Assembly: GCA_020404105.1 (NCBI GenBank) | Contig: JADBWH010000020.1 | Span: 58,854-122,853 of the forward strand | Direction: 5' to 3' | Length of the DNA stretch: 64,000 nucleotides | Source: Pseudanabaena sp. M53BS1SP1A06MG | GTDB lineage: Bacteria; Cyanobacteriota; Cyanobacteriia; Pseudanabaenales; Pseudanabaenaceae | Shown: piece after piece, positions 54,385 through 63,884 of the stretch | Position numbering within the stretch: the first letter of the stretch is position 1 | Layout of the letters: each line of letters starts with the position of its first letter | The notes under the pieces: generated by a model | Told to the model about the DNA's origin: nothing | The model's input: the letters and a program-made list of their open reading frames with translations, nothing else | Databases searched by the model: none | Program-made: the position numbers and the translations under genes

Positions 54385-56358
54385 ATGAAAAGTCTGTGGT
54401 GCGATCGCGAAGCGGCGGAATATAAAACTGACTTAGGCTTAAGGGTATATACGTCAAGGTTGTTAGGGCGCGATCCGTCATTGGTGTTGCATGGTGGGGG
54501 CAATACTTCCGTCAAAATCCGTGAGAAAAATATTGTTGGTGAAGAAGAAGAGATTCTCTATGTAAAAGGAAGTGGCTGGGATTTAGAAACCATAGCCGAA
54601 GCAGGCTTTGCTCCTGTGCGGATGCTGCATTTATTGAAATTAGCAAAATTACAAGTTCTCTCTGATTCGCAGATGGTGAACGAACTGAAGACGCAAATGA
54701 CCAAGGCAAGTGCACCTGCACCATCGGTAGAGACTATTCTTCATGCGAGTTTACCCTACAAGTTTGTCGATCATACCCATGCTGATGCGGTTATTTCTGT
54801 GACCAATACGGCGAATGGATGGGAACGGATTCAAGAAATCTATGGTGATGATGTGGTGATCATTCCCTATGTAATGCCAGGGTTTGACCTTGCGCGAGTC
54901 TGTGCTGAGAAATTTGCTGCCGAAAAAAGCGATCGCACCATTGGCATGGTGTTAATGAATCACGGTATTTTCTCCTTTGGCGAAACTGCACAGGAATCCT
55001 ATGAGCGAATGATTGCGTTAGTTGATCGCGCAGAGGATTATCTCAAAAAACATGATGCTTGGGAAATTTCGCCACCAAATTCTCTTATTAGGGAAAGTGA
55101 TGCAAGATCAGAGATTGCTAAGCTTCGGGCTGAAGTTGCTGAAGTTGCAGGATTTCCTGTAATTCTGAGTTCCCATATGGACGGGCAAAATTTAGCCTTT
55201 GCTCAAAGGGAAGATGTAAAGATCGTTTCCCAACAAGGTTGTGCGACTCCCGATCATGTGATTCGCACCAAGCGATTGCCCCTAGTTGGCAGAGATGTCA
55301 AAGCCTATGCAGAGTTCTATCGCGCTTATTTTGCCGAGGAAGTTTCCAAATCAGCACAACCAGTGACGATTCTCGATCCAGCGCCTCGCGTAATTCTCGA
55401 TTACAAGTTAGGACTAGTCACCGTTGGCAAATCAGCAAAGGATGCCAAGATCGTCGCCGATATCTATGAACATACGATGGAAATTATCCAGCGATCGCAA
55501 CTTTTGGGCGGCTATCAAGCATTACCTGCTAGTGATATCTTTGCCGTGGAATATTGGGAATTAGAACAGGCAAAATTGAAAAAGGGCGGTTCTTCTCCTG
55601 CTTTTACGGGTGAGATTGCCCTAGTCACAGGTGCAGCTTCAGGCATTGGTAAGGCTTGCGTGGAGTCATTACTGAAGCGTGGGGCAGCAGTTGTGGGTTT
55701 AGATATTAATCCTGCTATTGATAAGCTATATGATCGCCCCGATTTTGTGGGTGTGACCTGTGATGTCAGTAATGAAAGTGCGATCGCCCATGCCCTCGAT
55801 CAAGCGGTAATCGCCTTTGGTGGACTAGATATACTCATTCTCAATGCAGGTATTTTTCCCTCAGGTTGTCGCATTGAAAATCTCGATACCGCTACATGGC
55901 AAAAGGTAATGAATATCAATCTTGATGCAAATCTCGTCCTGATGCGCGAAGCCTATCCATTGCTGAAGCTTGCACCTAAGGGTGGACGGGTTGTGGCGAT
56001 CGGTTCCAAAAATGTACCTGCTCCTGGACCTGCGGCGGCGGCTTATTCAGCCTCAAAGGCGGCGCTCACCCAATTAATGCGGGTAGCGGTCCTAGAATGG
56101 AGTAAAGATCGTATTCGCATTAATACCCTGCATCCCAATGCTGTCTTTGATACGGGCATCTGGACAGAGGAAGTCTTGGCTGCACGTGCTCAGCATTACG
56201 GCTTAACGATTGAGGAATATAAAACCAATAATCTGTTGAGGGTGGAAATTACCAGTCATCACGTTGCGGAACTTGCTGCCGAGATGTGTGGAACGCTATT
56301 TGCCTGTACGACTGCGGCTCAAGTTCCCATTGATGGTGGCAATGATCGCGTGATCTAA
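54385..56358 (+). CDS. Bifunctional class II aldolase / short-chain dehydrogenase
   Basis: 657 residues. N-terminal part (about 1-390) is an AraD/RhaD-like class II aldolase: VLHGGGNTSVKI, VKGSGWDLETI, HASLPYKFVDHTHADAVISV (zinc histidines) and VLMNHGIFSFGE. C-terminal part (about 410-657) is a Rossmann SDR: ALVTGAASGIGKACVES, ILNAGIFPSGC, AAYSASKAALTQL (YxxxK) and VPIDGGNDRVI. In other bacteria this fusion handles rhamnulose-1-phosphate and lactaldehyde. Here the natural substrate is unknown. Start ATG 54385. Confidence 0.9.
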   Translation: MKSLWCDREAAEYKTDLGLRVYTSRLLGRDPSLVLHGGGNTSVKIREKNIVGEEEEILYVKGSGWDLETIAEAGFAPVRMLHLLKLAKLQVLSDSQMVNELKTQMTKASAPAPSVETILHASLPYKFVDHTHADAVISVTNTANGWERIQEIYGDDVVIIPYVMPGFDLARVCAEKFAAEKSDRTIGMVLMNHGIFSFGETAQESYERMIALVDRAEDYLKKHDAWEISPPNSLIRESDARSEIAKLRAEVAEVAGFPVILSSHMDGQNLAFAQREDVKIVSQQGCATPDHVIRTKRLPLVGRDVKAYAEFYRAYFAEEVSKSAQPVTILDPAPRVILDYKLGLVTVGKSAKDAKIVADIYEHTMEIIQRSQLLGGYQALPASDIFAVEYWELEQAKLKKGGSSPAFTGEIALVTGAASGIGKACVESLLKRGAAVVGLDINPAIDKLYDRPDFVGVTCDVSNESAIAHALDQAVIAFGGLDILILNAGIFPSGCRIENLDTATWQKVMNINLDANLVLMREAYPLLKLAPKGGRVVAIGSKNVPAPGPAAAAYSASKAALTQLMRVAVLEWSKDRIRINTLHPNAVFDTGIWTEEVLAARAQHYGLTIEEYKTNNLLRVEITSHHVAELAAEMCGTLFACTTAAQVPIDGGNDRVI

Positions 56359-56379
56359 TGAGAAATATATTGCAGTTCT

Positions 56380-56399
56380 TAAGTAGCTCAACTTAATTA
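56380..56399 (+). repeat. Family A fragment (left end only)
   Basis: TAAGTAGCTCAACTTAATTA equals the family A left end and is cut off by family C copy 6. Confidence 0.75.
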
Positions 56400-56527
56400 A
56401 CGCGAGTTCGGGATAATTTGAAACAGTCCTTAAGAGAGGGTTTGCGTAGTAAACCATCTCTCAAGGACCAAAAGTAAATTTACTTTTGGTCTTTTAAAAT
56501 TTGCCAGCTTAAATGAAACTGACGTTA
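56398..56527 (+). mobile_element. Repeat family C, copy 6
   Basis: TAACGCGAGTTCGGG ... AACTGACGTTA with both palindromes (second one shortened). It starts inside the family A fragment, so it inserted later or replaced the rest of that element. Confidence 0.82.
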
Positions 56528-56539
56528 CTTAGAGCCGTG

Positions 56540-58171
56540 CTATTTGGACTTTCTCTTTCCATAGCGAATGAAATTAATTAACTGCTTTGGAAAACTAACT
56601 AATCCTTTCCATAAACCAATAAAGAAATTCTCGATTTTGAGAATGATGGCATCTAACCAAAAAAACACAGTCATTACTGGATTATAGACATAACCTAAAA
56701 GTGTTGCCTTTGCTTCGATCCATGCTCTTAATGGACGCTCATTCTCTGTCTCTGACGATGAACCTTGATAGGCTAACAATTCTTCTTCAAATAACAAACT
56801 TCCTTTGAGCCGATCTTGAGAAATTTGCGTGGTTGTGGTTTCAAAACTTTGCAATTCCCCTGAAGAGTTAATAGCTGTCATATCTTGGGACTTCGTAAAG
56901 GCTTGAGACTCATATTCCATAGGAAGAGGCCAAGGACCACTATCATCACCAAAAACATCTTCCATTGTGAGCCATGACTCCTCACGAGGAGCGATATCAG
57001 AAGTCTCATCTAGGGCGGGTTGTGATAACTGTCTACCAAAGAAATAGGCGATCGCTTCGGCAATTAATCTCTGTAAACGTTCAAGCTGATCGTCAAATTT
57101 GAGTTCATCCGAACTTTTAGAACTAGATTTTTTTCCTTTGTTTGGAGAATCTTGAGAACTGGTTTGAATCTGATCGACAGTTTTTCCTGATAGAAACTCC
57201 GATGCTTTTTGTTGAAAATTCTCAAGGACTTCACTAGGTGTTGCTGCATTACCATCAAGCGCCCGCTTACCTATGAAATAGGCGATCGCCGCAGCAATCA
57301 ATGCTCGTAATCGCTCTATGTTGGCATTTTGAGTTAAAGGTGCATTTTCTTTGATTGCAACCGTTGATTTGACACGCCTCCGCCCCAATTTAGGACTAGA
57401 GGGTAAAGCATCAGATTCTGTGGCTGATAAATCCGTTAATACTTCCTCGCTAGCTAAATTTTGTGTCTGAGCTTCAGCTTGACTACCGCGACCAAAGAAA
57501 TAAGCGATCGCAGCCTCAATCAATCGACGTAACTGCTCTAGATTAAGATTTTTCCCTAGGGAAACATTTTCTGCTAAACCATTACTCTCTCTTAAGACGT
57601 TCTCCAGAGCTTGGCGTTGTTCCACCTGTTGCTGCCAAATTTCCGCGAAGATCCGATTGGCAATTATTCTTGGCTCTAGTTCAGGATTATCGATATTTGT
57701 GAGATTATTAGGTTTGCGCTTGATGATCGCAGCAATATTGCGATCTAGTTGGAGTTTAGTACGATCAATCCAATTGAAAAATTTGACTAAAGGTCTTAAG
57801 AGTAAAGGAATATCTATGGGGATTTCAGGATTTCGTAACTCTTGCACTTGATCAATTAACTGCTCAATATTTTCAGTATTTGTCTCAGATTCCGATAATA
57901 ATCCGACTGACTCTGGTTGCGATCGCAGTTGTTCCCTATCCTTAGTTTTAGATCGACCCAATGCAGGAAAAATCTGCTTAGTCGTCGAGGCAAACAGATA
58001 TACAGGATATAAAGCTGCTTTTGCTACTTGATAGGCAAGCAAGCGCGGTAAGTCCTTTACACTAGGCATCTGCCTCAATTGGCGATCAACTAACCGTCTT
58101 GCACTGCGCCCTAATTTGGCAGGCAAGGATTGATCAATCCAATTAAAGAGTCGGCTTTGAAAACGTGGCAT
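56540..58171 (-). CDS. Membrane-associated protein with three copies of a short helical motif
   Basis: 543 residues from ATG 58171 (MPRFQSRLFNWIDQ). The frame runs 12 codons further into the petD terminator, so the later ATG is preferred. Three segments, LEQLRRLIEAAIAYFFGR (about 215), IERLRALIAAAIAYFIGK (about 285) and LERLQRLIAEAIAYFFGR (about 365), are near copies separated by polar linkers. The C-terminus has hydrophobic stretches (VYNPVMTVFFWLDAIILKIE and NFFIGLWKGLVSFPKQLINF). FNWID recurs at about 12 and 155. I do not recognise the family. Confidence 0.75.
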   Translation of the reverse strand: MPRFQSRLFNWIDQSLPAKLGRSARRLVDRQLRQMPSVKDLPRLLAYQVAKAALYPVYLFASTTKQIFPALGRSKTKDREQLRSQPESVGLLSESETNTENIEQLIDQVQELRNPEIPIDIPLLLRPLVKFFNWIDRTKLQLDRNIAAIIKRKPNNLTNIDNPELEPRIIANRIFAEIWQQQVEQRQALENVLRESNGLAENVSLGKNLNLEQLRRLIEAAIAYFFGRGSQAEAQTQNLASEEVLTDLSATESDALPSSPKLGRRRVKSTVAIKENAPLTQNANIERLRALIAAAIAYFIGKRALDGNAATPSEVLENFQQKASEFLSGKTVDQIQTSSQDSPNKGKKSSSKSSDELKFDDQLERLQRLIAEAIAYFFGRQLSQPALDETSDIAPREESWLTMEDVFGDDSGPWPLPMEYESQAFTKSQDMTAINSSGELQSFETTTTQISQDRLKGSLLFEEELLAYQGSSSETENERPLRAWIEAKATLLGYVYNPVMTVFFWLDAIILKIENFFIGLWKGLVSFPKQLINFIRYGKRKSK

Positions 58172-58205
58172 AGATACATCATAAAAAAAGAAAGGCACGA
58201 TCGCC

Positions 58206-58246
58206 AATAAAAAAGGATTCCGAGCTTTACTCGAAATCCTTTTTTA
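58206..58246 (-). terminator. Terminator downstream of petB-petD
   Basis: AAAAAAGGATTTCGAG / CTCGGAATCCTTTTTT-type hairpin on the minus strand, 37 bases after the petD stop. It lies between petD and the next gene. Confidence 0.8.
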
Positions 58247-58282
58247 TGATTCAACACGTTGACTTGCAAAATGTTGAAATCT

Positions 58283-58768
58283 TTAGAACAATCCCAAGGT
58301 CAATGACTTGTCAATGGGCAAGGTAGAGCCGATACCCAAGTAAAGTGTAAAGGCAGTACCAAAGAGGAATACAGCCATCGCTACAGGGCGACGGAAAGGA
58401 TTTTGGAACTTGTTGACATTCTCAATGAAGGGAATGAGGATCAAGCCAACAGGAATCAAGCTTTGCAGCAATACGCCCAAAAGCTTGTTAGGTACGATCC
58501 GCAAAATTTGGAATGCAGGATACAAGAACCACTCTGGCAAAATTTCCAAAGGAGTCGCGAAGGGATTAGCAGGTTCGCCAACCAAGGTGGGGTCAAGCAC
58601 TGCCAAACCGGTAATCAAAGCGATCGTGCCAGTAATAACAACTGGGAACATGTACAACAAGTCATTCGGCCAAGCTGGTTCGCCGTAATAGTTGTGACCC
58701 ATGTTCTTTTCCAACTTTGCCCGCAAAATTGGATCATTCAAATCAGGAAGCTTCTCAGTTTTTGCCAT
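58283..58768 (-). CDS. petD: Cytochrome b6f complex subunit IV
   Basis: 161 residues with three membrane helices (about 38-58, 95-115, 131-151). [25 protein letters not shown]-like [12 protein letters not shown], and the quinone-site [15 protein letters not shown] (PEWY-like, here PEWF) with [20 protein letters not shown]. The PEWY glutamate takes part in plastoquinol oxidation. It follows petB after 82 bases in the same direction, the conserved petBD operon. Confidence 0.97.
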   Translation of the reverse strand: MAKTEKLPDLNDPILRAKLEKNMGHNYYGEPAWPNDLLYMFPVVITGTIALITGLAVLDPTLVGEPANPFATPLEILPEWFLYPAFQILRIVPNKLLGVLLQSLIPVGLILIPFIENVNKFQNPFRRPVAMAVFLFGTAFTLYLGIGSTLPIDKSLTLGLF

Positions 58769-58850
58769 GTTATTGCCCTACTATTGCAATGTATTTTTTC
58801 TAAAATTATCTAATACGAAAATCCTAAATTGGACTGTAAGATAACAAACC

Positions 58851-59498
58851 TTACAAAGGACCAGAAATGCCTTGTTTACGAATCATCAAGAAGTGAGCCA
58901 GCATAAATACAGCAATTAACCAAGGCAATACAAATGTGTGCAAGCTGTAGAAACGGGTAAGGGTTGCTTGACCAACACTTTGACCGCCACGGAGGAGTTC
59001 AACTAAGGTTCCGCCAACTACAGGAATTGCATCTGGTACGCCAGATACGATCTTTACCGCCCAGTAGCCTACTTGATCCCAAGGTAAGGAATAGCCAGTT
59101 ACACCGAAGGTAACGGTGATCACAGCCAAAATTACACCAGTAACCCAAGTCAATTCGCGGGGTTTTTTGAAACCACCAGTCAAGTACACACGGAAAACAT
59201 GCAAGATCATCATCAATACCATCATGCTTGCAGACCAACGGTGAATTGAGCGGATCAACCAACCGAAGTTAACGTCGGTCATGATGTAGCGCACTGAGTC
59301 AAAGGCTTCAGTAACCGATGGCTTGTAATAAAAGGTCATCGCGAAACCAGTCGCGAATTGAATTAGGAAGCAGGTGAGGGTGATGCCACCTAAACAATAA
59401 AAAATATTGACATGGGGGGGAACGTACTTACTAGTAACGTCCTCGGCGATCGCCCCGACTTCAAGGCGATCGTTAAACCAATCGTAAACTTTACTCAT
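58851..59498 (-). CDS. petB: Cytochrome b6
   Basis: 215 residues, four membrane helices. C35 in [11 protein letters not shown] carries covalent haem ci. [20 protein letters not shown] gives two haem-b histidines and [20 protein letters not shown], then [14 protein letters not shown], the other pair. It carries electrons across the membrane in the Q cycle between photosystem II and I. First gene of petB-petD. Confidence 0.98.
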   Translation of the reverse strand: MSKVYDWFNDRLEVGAIAEDVTSKYVPPHVNIFYCLGGITLTCFLIQFATGFAMTFYYKPSVTEAFDSVRYIMTDVNFGWLIRSIHRWSASMMVLMMILHVFRVYLTGGFKKPRELTWVTGVILAVITVTFGVTGYSLPWDQVGYWAVKIVSGVPDAIPVVGGTLVELLRGGQSVGQATLTRFYSLHTFVLPWLIAVFMLAHFLMIRKQGISGPL

Positions 59499-59664
59499 GT
59501 AATTGAAAAACCCAAGATTGCTGAACTAGTTAACAATTTTTTGATAGCTGTAATTTATTTTAATACTTATAATCAAGTGTAGGCAAACCTAAAGAAGGTT
59601 TTTAACAAGTTTCACTAAATATATAGAAAGATATAACAAGTTTTCTTGTTCTTGGTGAGCCTGC

Positions 59665-60336
59665 ATGAAAATACATTTGCGTTTCAGATTAGCAGTTTTT
59701 GTGATTTCTCTATCCTGCTCTTGTGTGACTCCTTTATTTGCTCAAGTTTGCTCCAAGGATTCTCAGGTAAATCTTGGAAATAACAACGAGGAATATCCAC
59801 CAACTCAACGTGTTGCGTCTGTTCGCAGCGATCGCACCTTGAGTTTAGCTTGGGCTATACCCGCAGAATTTACGGCAATCGAGCCATTTATAGGCAAAGA
59901 ATATCAACTAGCGCAGCACGAAGGCATTGATTTTATTCATAGCAACCCGTTAGTTAATCAGGTTTTGGTGCGATCGGTTGCCGATGGCACGGTTATGTAT
60001 GTGCGCCATGACTGCCCGCAATCCAATTCCTTTGAGCCTAATAATTTACATCGTGACTGTGGTGGTGATTGGGGCAACCATATTGTGATTCGGCATCCGA
60101 ATGGACTATTCACCCGTTATGCTCACCTCTACCCTGATAGCATTCAAGTAAAAGTTGGGCAGAGAATCCCTCGTGGTCAAGTGCTTAGCTATATGGGCAA
60201 TTCAGGACGCAGTGATACTAGACATCTACACTTTGAGTTAGGCGTGGCAATTAAGATCAATCCCTGTGCGCCAGCACAATCTTTTCACTATGTTTACAAT
60301 CCAGCCACTTATCTACAATGGAAAGATACCCAATAG
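59665..60336 (+). CDS. M23-family metallopeptidase (secreted, LytM-like)
   Basis: 223 residues with a signal peptide (about 1-27, RLAVFVISLSCSCVTPLFA). The peptidase core: HEGIDFIHSN (zinc H and D), GDWGNHIVIRHPNGLFTRYA, HLYPDSIQVKVGQRIPRG, GNSGRSDTRHLHFELGV (HLH zinc motif). Such enzymes cut peptidoglycan cross-bridges or activate other hydrolases. The metal ligands are intact. Start ATG 59665. Confidence 0.88.
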   Translation: MKIHLRFRLAVFVISLSCSCVTPLFAQVCSKDSQVNLGNNNEEYPPTQRVASVRSDRTLSLAWAIPAEFTAIEPFIGKEYQLAQHEGIDFIHSNPLVNQVLVRSVADGTVMYVRHDCPQSNSFEPNNLHRDCGGDWGNHIVIRHPNGLFTRYAHLYPDSIQVKVGQRIPRGQVLSYMGNSGRSDTRHLHFELGVAIKINPCAPAQSFHYVYNPATYLQWKDTQ

Positions 60337-60399
60337 AAAGTTGTGGCGCTTACTGCTTATTGGGTATTAACTATAGCTAACCTAGCAAAACTTAAATGT

Positions 60400-60981
60400 A
60401 TGAATGATTTAACTGATAAATCTCCTGAAAAAGATAGCGATCGCCAAGATACTAATAGTGTTGATATTCGCGAGATGAATATTGATGATATTGCGCCAAT
60501 TTTTCACTTGGGTGAGCAATTATTTACTAGTGATTTGTATCCATACCTCTACCGCACATGGGACGAGTGGGAAGTAATCGGGATGTATAACACTGATTCG
60601 GAATATTGCTTAGTTGCCGAAATTGACGATCAGCTTGCAGGTTTTATTCTTGGCACAATCATCAATAAAGCTTCGTGGAAATATGGCTATATTACTTGGT
60701 TGGGTGTAAATCCCAATTTTCAAAGGCGAGGAGTAGCTGATCGCCTAGTCGATAAGATCATCGAGCGGATGATTGAAGATAATGTGCGCCTAATGCTAGT
60801 CGATACCGATCCTGCAAATACGCCCGCCATTAATTTCTTCAATCGCAAAGGTTTCGGCAATGCCAGAGAGCATGTTTTTCTATCACTAAATCTTGCTAAA
60901 CATGAATATTACGGCAGGTTGATCAATTACGAACGCGATAAAGCCGAGCGTAACCGTCCGCGATCGCGCCGTCGCACTTAA
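60400..60981 (+). CDS. GNAT-family N-acetyltransferase
   Basis: 193 residues from ATG 60400 (MNDLTDKSPEKDSDRQD). A GTG at 60343 in frame would add 19 hydrophobic residues and is less likely. DIREMNIDDIAPIFHLGEQL, YITWLGVNPNFQRRGVADRL (acetyl-CoA loop), MLVDTDPANTPAINFFNRKG. Could act on ribosomal protein S18 or other amines; undecided. It lies 63 bases downstream of the M23 gene in the same direction, likely the same transcript. The C-terminus is basic (RDKAERNRPRSRRRT). Confidence 0.85.
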   Translation: MNDLTDKSPEKDSDRQDTNSVDIREMNIDDIAPIFHLGEQLFTSDLYPYLYRTWDEWEVIGMYNTDSEYCLVAEIDDQLAGFILGTIINKASWKYGYITWLGVNPNFQRRGVADRLVDKIIERMIEDNVRLMLVDTDPANTPAINFFNRKGFGNAREHVFLSLNLAKHEYYGRLINYERDKAERNRPRSRRRT

Positions 60982-61265
60982 CAGCTACATCAGGAATCGT
61001 TGTATATAACCCGATTAGCAAAAATTACAGTTCTTTGGGGTTAATTCCCTTATCTCTGAGCTTTTCACAAGTCTTTGCACCTTCTTTTAGCTTGGAGTCG
61101 TGCCTCCTCAACTTCTTTGATTAAAACTTCCTATGCGACCACTGAAAGAATTGTAAATCGCATAATCTTAGTACAGGACAAAAAAACTGATTTGGCTCTT
61201 CTCTTCAAAGGCTTGCCAGTTTTCCCTTAGGGACTTGATTAGGAAAAAAGGTATCACCGAGTTTG

Positions 61266-61317
61266 TACGGCTTCGACTTCGCTCAGCTAACGTTAGCTGA
61301 GCGAAGTCGAAGCCGTA
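61266..61317. repeat. 52-base perfect palindrome
   Basis: 26-base perfect arms without spacer (TACGGCTTCGACTTCGCTCA and six more). It lies in a 399-base gap between convergent genes; the rest of the gap shows no recognised feature. Confidence 0.85.
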
Positions 61318-61380
61318 GGTACTTTAATTTATCGCAAGTCCCTTAAAGCAGTAAAATTTCATCACAAAAAAATAATTTCT

Positions 61381-61932
61381 TTACTGGCTCTTGAGTAGTT
61401 CCATTTGTTTAGCTTGGATTAAGCCTCTTAAGTACGGATTTTTTCTTTGTTCACGGGTAATCTGGTTAAATTCCTTATTGGTAAAACCATGACGGTGAAT
61501 TTCTTTTTCGGTGAAGCTCTGTAGTTGATTACAGAGTTCCTGCAAAAATTCGGGTGGTTGAGAGATGTTGCAAACTTTGGTTTGTTGTGATTCAGCAAGA
61601 TTAGCAACAGTTGACCAATTGGAATTACTTTTAGCAGCCCGAAAAATTTCTAAACGTTTGTTTTCGATCGCATTTACGGCTGAGGCATAGCGAGTTAACT
61701 GGTCGTTACCAAAAACTGTCTGGGCTAAAATATTATTTAATTGGGTGACTGATTGATCAGTTTGGGCAAAAGTTAAGGAATGATCTCGATTAATTAAAGG
61801 TTCCACAATCATCGATATCGCTAAACTTAAGACAAGTAAACTAAGTGTAACTATTCCTCTCTGGTACTCGGCTACATACTTTGGGAAATTATTTTTGGGA
61901 TTACCTGAATGCATCTGATACTGCATGTTCAT
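61381..61932 (-). CDS. DUF4168-domain exported or membrane-anchored protein
   Basis: 183 residues. One N-terminal helix (about 25-45, GIVTLSLLVLSLAISMIVEP) works as anchor or signal. The rest has the DUF4168 pattern: LTRYASAVNAIENKRLEIFR, VCNISQPPEFLQELCNQLQS, HGFTNKEFNQITREQRKNPY. Two cysteines (VCN, LCN) are likely paired. The family is broadly found in cyanobacteria, with no known activity. Stop at 61381; prfB is upstream on the same strand. Confidence 0.78.
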   Translation of the reverse strand: MNMQYQMHSGNPKNNFPKYVAEYQRGIVTLSLLVLSLAISMIVEPLINRDHSLTFAQTDQSVTQLNNILAQTVFGNDQLTRYASAVNAIENKRLEIFRAAKSNSNWSTVANLAESQQTKVCNISQPPEFLQELCNQLQSFTEKEIHRHGFTNKEFNQITREQRKNPYLRGLIQAKQMELLKSQ

Positions 61933-61985
61933 AACTGAGAGCTACTATGCCAAAACTACTAAGGACGTATATACACAATATTGAC

Positions 61986-63093
61986 TCAAATAATCTGATT
62001 TTGTTGCCTTAAATATGACTGAATGAAAGGTTCGAGATCACCATTCATCACATTTTGGATATTCGTAGTTTCTTCCCCTGTACGCAGATCTTTGACGAGT
62101 TGGTAGGGATGAAAAACATAGTTGCGGATCTGGTTACCCCATGCAGCTTCAACCATATCCCCACGAATATCGGCGATCTTTTGAGCGTGTTGCTCTTGGG
62201 CAATAATTAGCAACTTAGCTTTGAGCAAACGCATTGCATTTTCTTTATTTTGCAATTGCGATCGCTCTTGGGTACAACGCACTGAAATACCAGTAGGTAG
62301 ATGGGTAATGCGTACCGCCGTTTCAACCTTGTTGACGTTTTGACCACCCTTACCACCTGCTCGCGTGGTCGTAATTTCAAGTTCCTTGGGATCAATATCG
62401 AGATCGACATTTTCCTCCAATAACGGCATTACCTCCACACCTGCAAAACTAGTCTGGCGCTTGTCATTGGCATTAAATGGGGAAATCCTGACCAGACGAT
62501 GTGTCCCTTTTTCAGGAGCAAGATAGCCATAGGCATAGCGCCCATGGACTAATAGTGTGACAGACTTAATACCTGCCTCTTCCCCCTCAGATATTTCTGA
62601 AATTTCGACCTTATAACCTTGAGATTCACAAAAACGGGTATACATTCTTAGGAGCATTTCTGTCCAATCCTGTGCGTCAGTGCCACCTGCCCCTGCATTA
62701 ATGGTTAGTACTGCGTCATATTTATCATAAGTACCAGATAGTAATTGTTCTAGATCCCAGCGATCTAGTTCTTGCGATAGTTCTCGAAGACTTTGTTTGG
62801 CTTCATCAGCTAGAGATGGGTCATCTTCGATTGCGAGCAATTCAGTGATCGTCTCAAGGTTTTCGATAGTTTTACGCCAGCACTCAAATTTAGTGATATA
62901 GGATTTTAAAGCATCTAGATCACGCATTATTTTTTGCGCTTGGCTACTATTTTCCCAAAATTCTGTTTGGGAAGCAGTTTGCTCTAGGTCGCTAATTTTT
63001 GCTGCGATCGCGGGTACATCAAAGATAGTCCTGAGCAATGCTCAGGCGCAGAGATAAAAGTTGAGTTTGGCGTGCGATCTCTGTAACGTCCAC
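61986..63093 (-). CDS. prfB: Peptide chain release factor 2, with programmed +1 frameshift
   Basis: About 368 residues across the shift. Zero frame from GTG 63093 encodes 24 codons (ending RLSIAQDYL) and stops at TGA 63021-63019. The slippery TATCTTTGA is identical to the E. coli prfB core, and AGGA lies upstream. A +1 shift at CTT-T continues [14 protein letters not shown]. The downstream frame shows SPF (RISPFNAND), which reads UGA, and GGQ in [19 protein letters not shown]2 ends translation at UGA and UAA, so the shift autoregulates. A TTG at 63099 is an alternative start. Confidence 0.92.
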
Positions 63094-63136
63094 TGACAAT
63101 ATGTCTCCCAAATATAGCGATTAGTTTTCTAATAGG

Positions 63137-63240
63137 TAAGTAGCTCAACTTAATTAAAACCTATAGCCAAGGTTTGTTCCGCCTGCTACGCGGGCGGAAC
63201 AAACTTCTCAGTTTTTAGTTTACTTATGTCTAGCTACTTA
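63137..63240 (+). mobile_element. Repeat family A, copy 4 (104 bp)
   Basis: TAAGTAGCTC ... TAGCTACTTA with the GTTCCGCC...GGCGGAAC palindrome; one stem base differs (CCTGCTACGCGGG). Confidence 0.88.
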
Positions 63241-63884
63241 TATAGCTTTTCTCTGAGTTTCATTAATTTGGTAACTAAATTCCGCGAAACTAAGTTTATT
63301 GGCATAGTCCACCTAAAAATACAGCCCTCAAGATTATTGCATTGGTCTATAAATGTGGCTATAACTATAGTCTAACTTAGCTATAGAAATTCATTAAGCT
63401 GCCATTCATAGCTATTGCTCCTATAATTATCCACTATATTCTCAGAATAAAAATTTTAATCCGAAATAAAGATTGGAGCAGGAACATGAATACCAAATAT
63501 GACTAAACACCCATTATGATAAAACAGATCGCTATGATGAAATCCTGATCAAAGTTCGCTATAGAGATCAACCAGTTGGCTATCGCATCATTTACAGTAG
63601 CTCCTCATGTAAATTCAGCAAAAATGGGATTAACTCGATCCAAAACTAGCTTGAAGTTTAAGTTTTAATGCAATAAATTTGAATACACAGCTAATGACTA
63701 AATTATTTTAATGTATAAGGTATAGGTCTTAAGGTACGGGTCGAGTTACTGCTCTAACTCTTGATAAAAACCTATAATTCAAACCATTTGTAGAGTAAAG
63801 TAGAACGAGATTAACCTAAATGCTTCCTAGTAGCCTTATACTTTTCGCTATTAAGCGACATCTATTTCTTGTCTTGGTGAGCTA
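63241..63884. other. Long intergenic region with a possible gene relic
   Basis: About 640 bases before the last gene. Only the fragment at 63503-63649 has protein-like text. The rest shows no repeat family or clear hairpin. Confidence 0.5.
63503..63649 (+). pseudogene. Possible gene remnant
   Basis: An open stretch of 48 codons without ATG reads NTHYDKTDRYDEILIKVRYR and then DQPVGYRIIYSSSS. An ATG 17 bases upstream in another frame starts MNTKYD and stops. This suggests a small gene broken by frameshift. Short length keeps confidence low. Confidence 0.25.
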
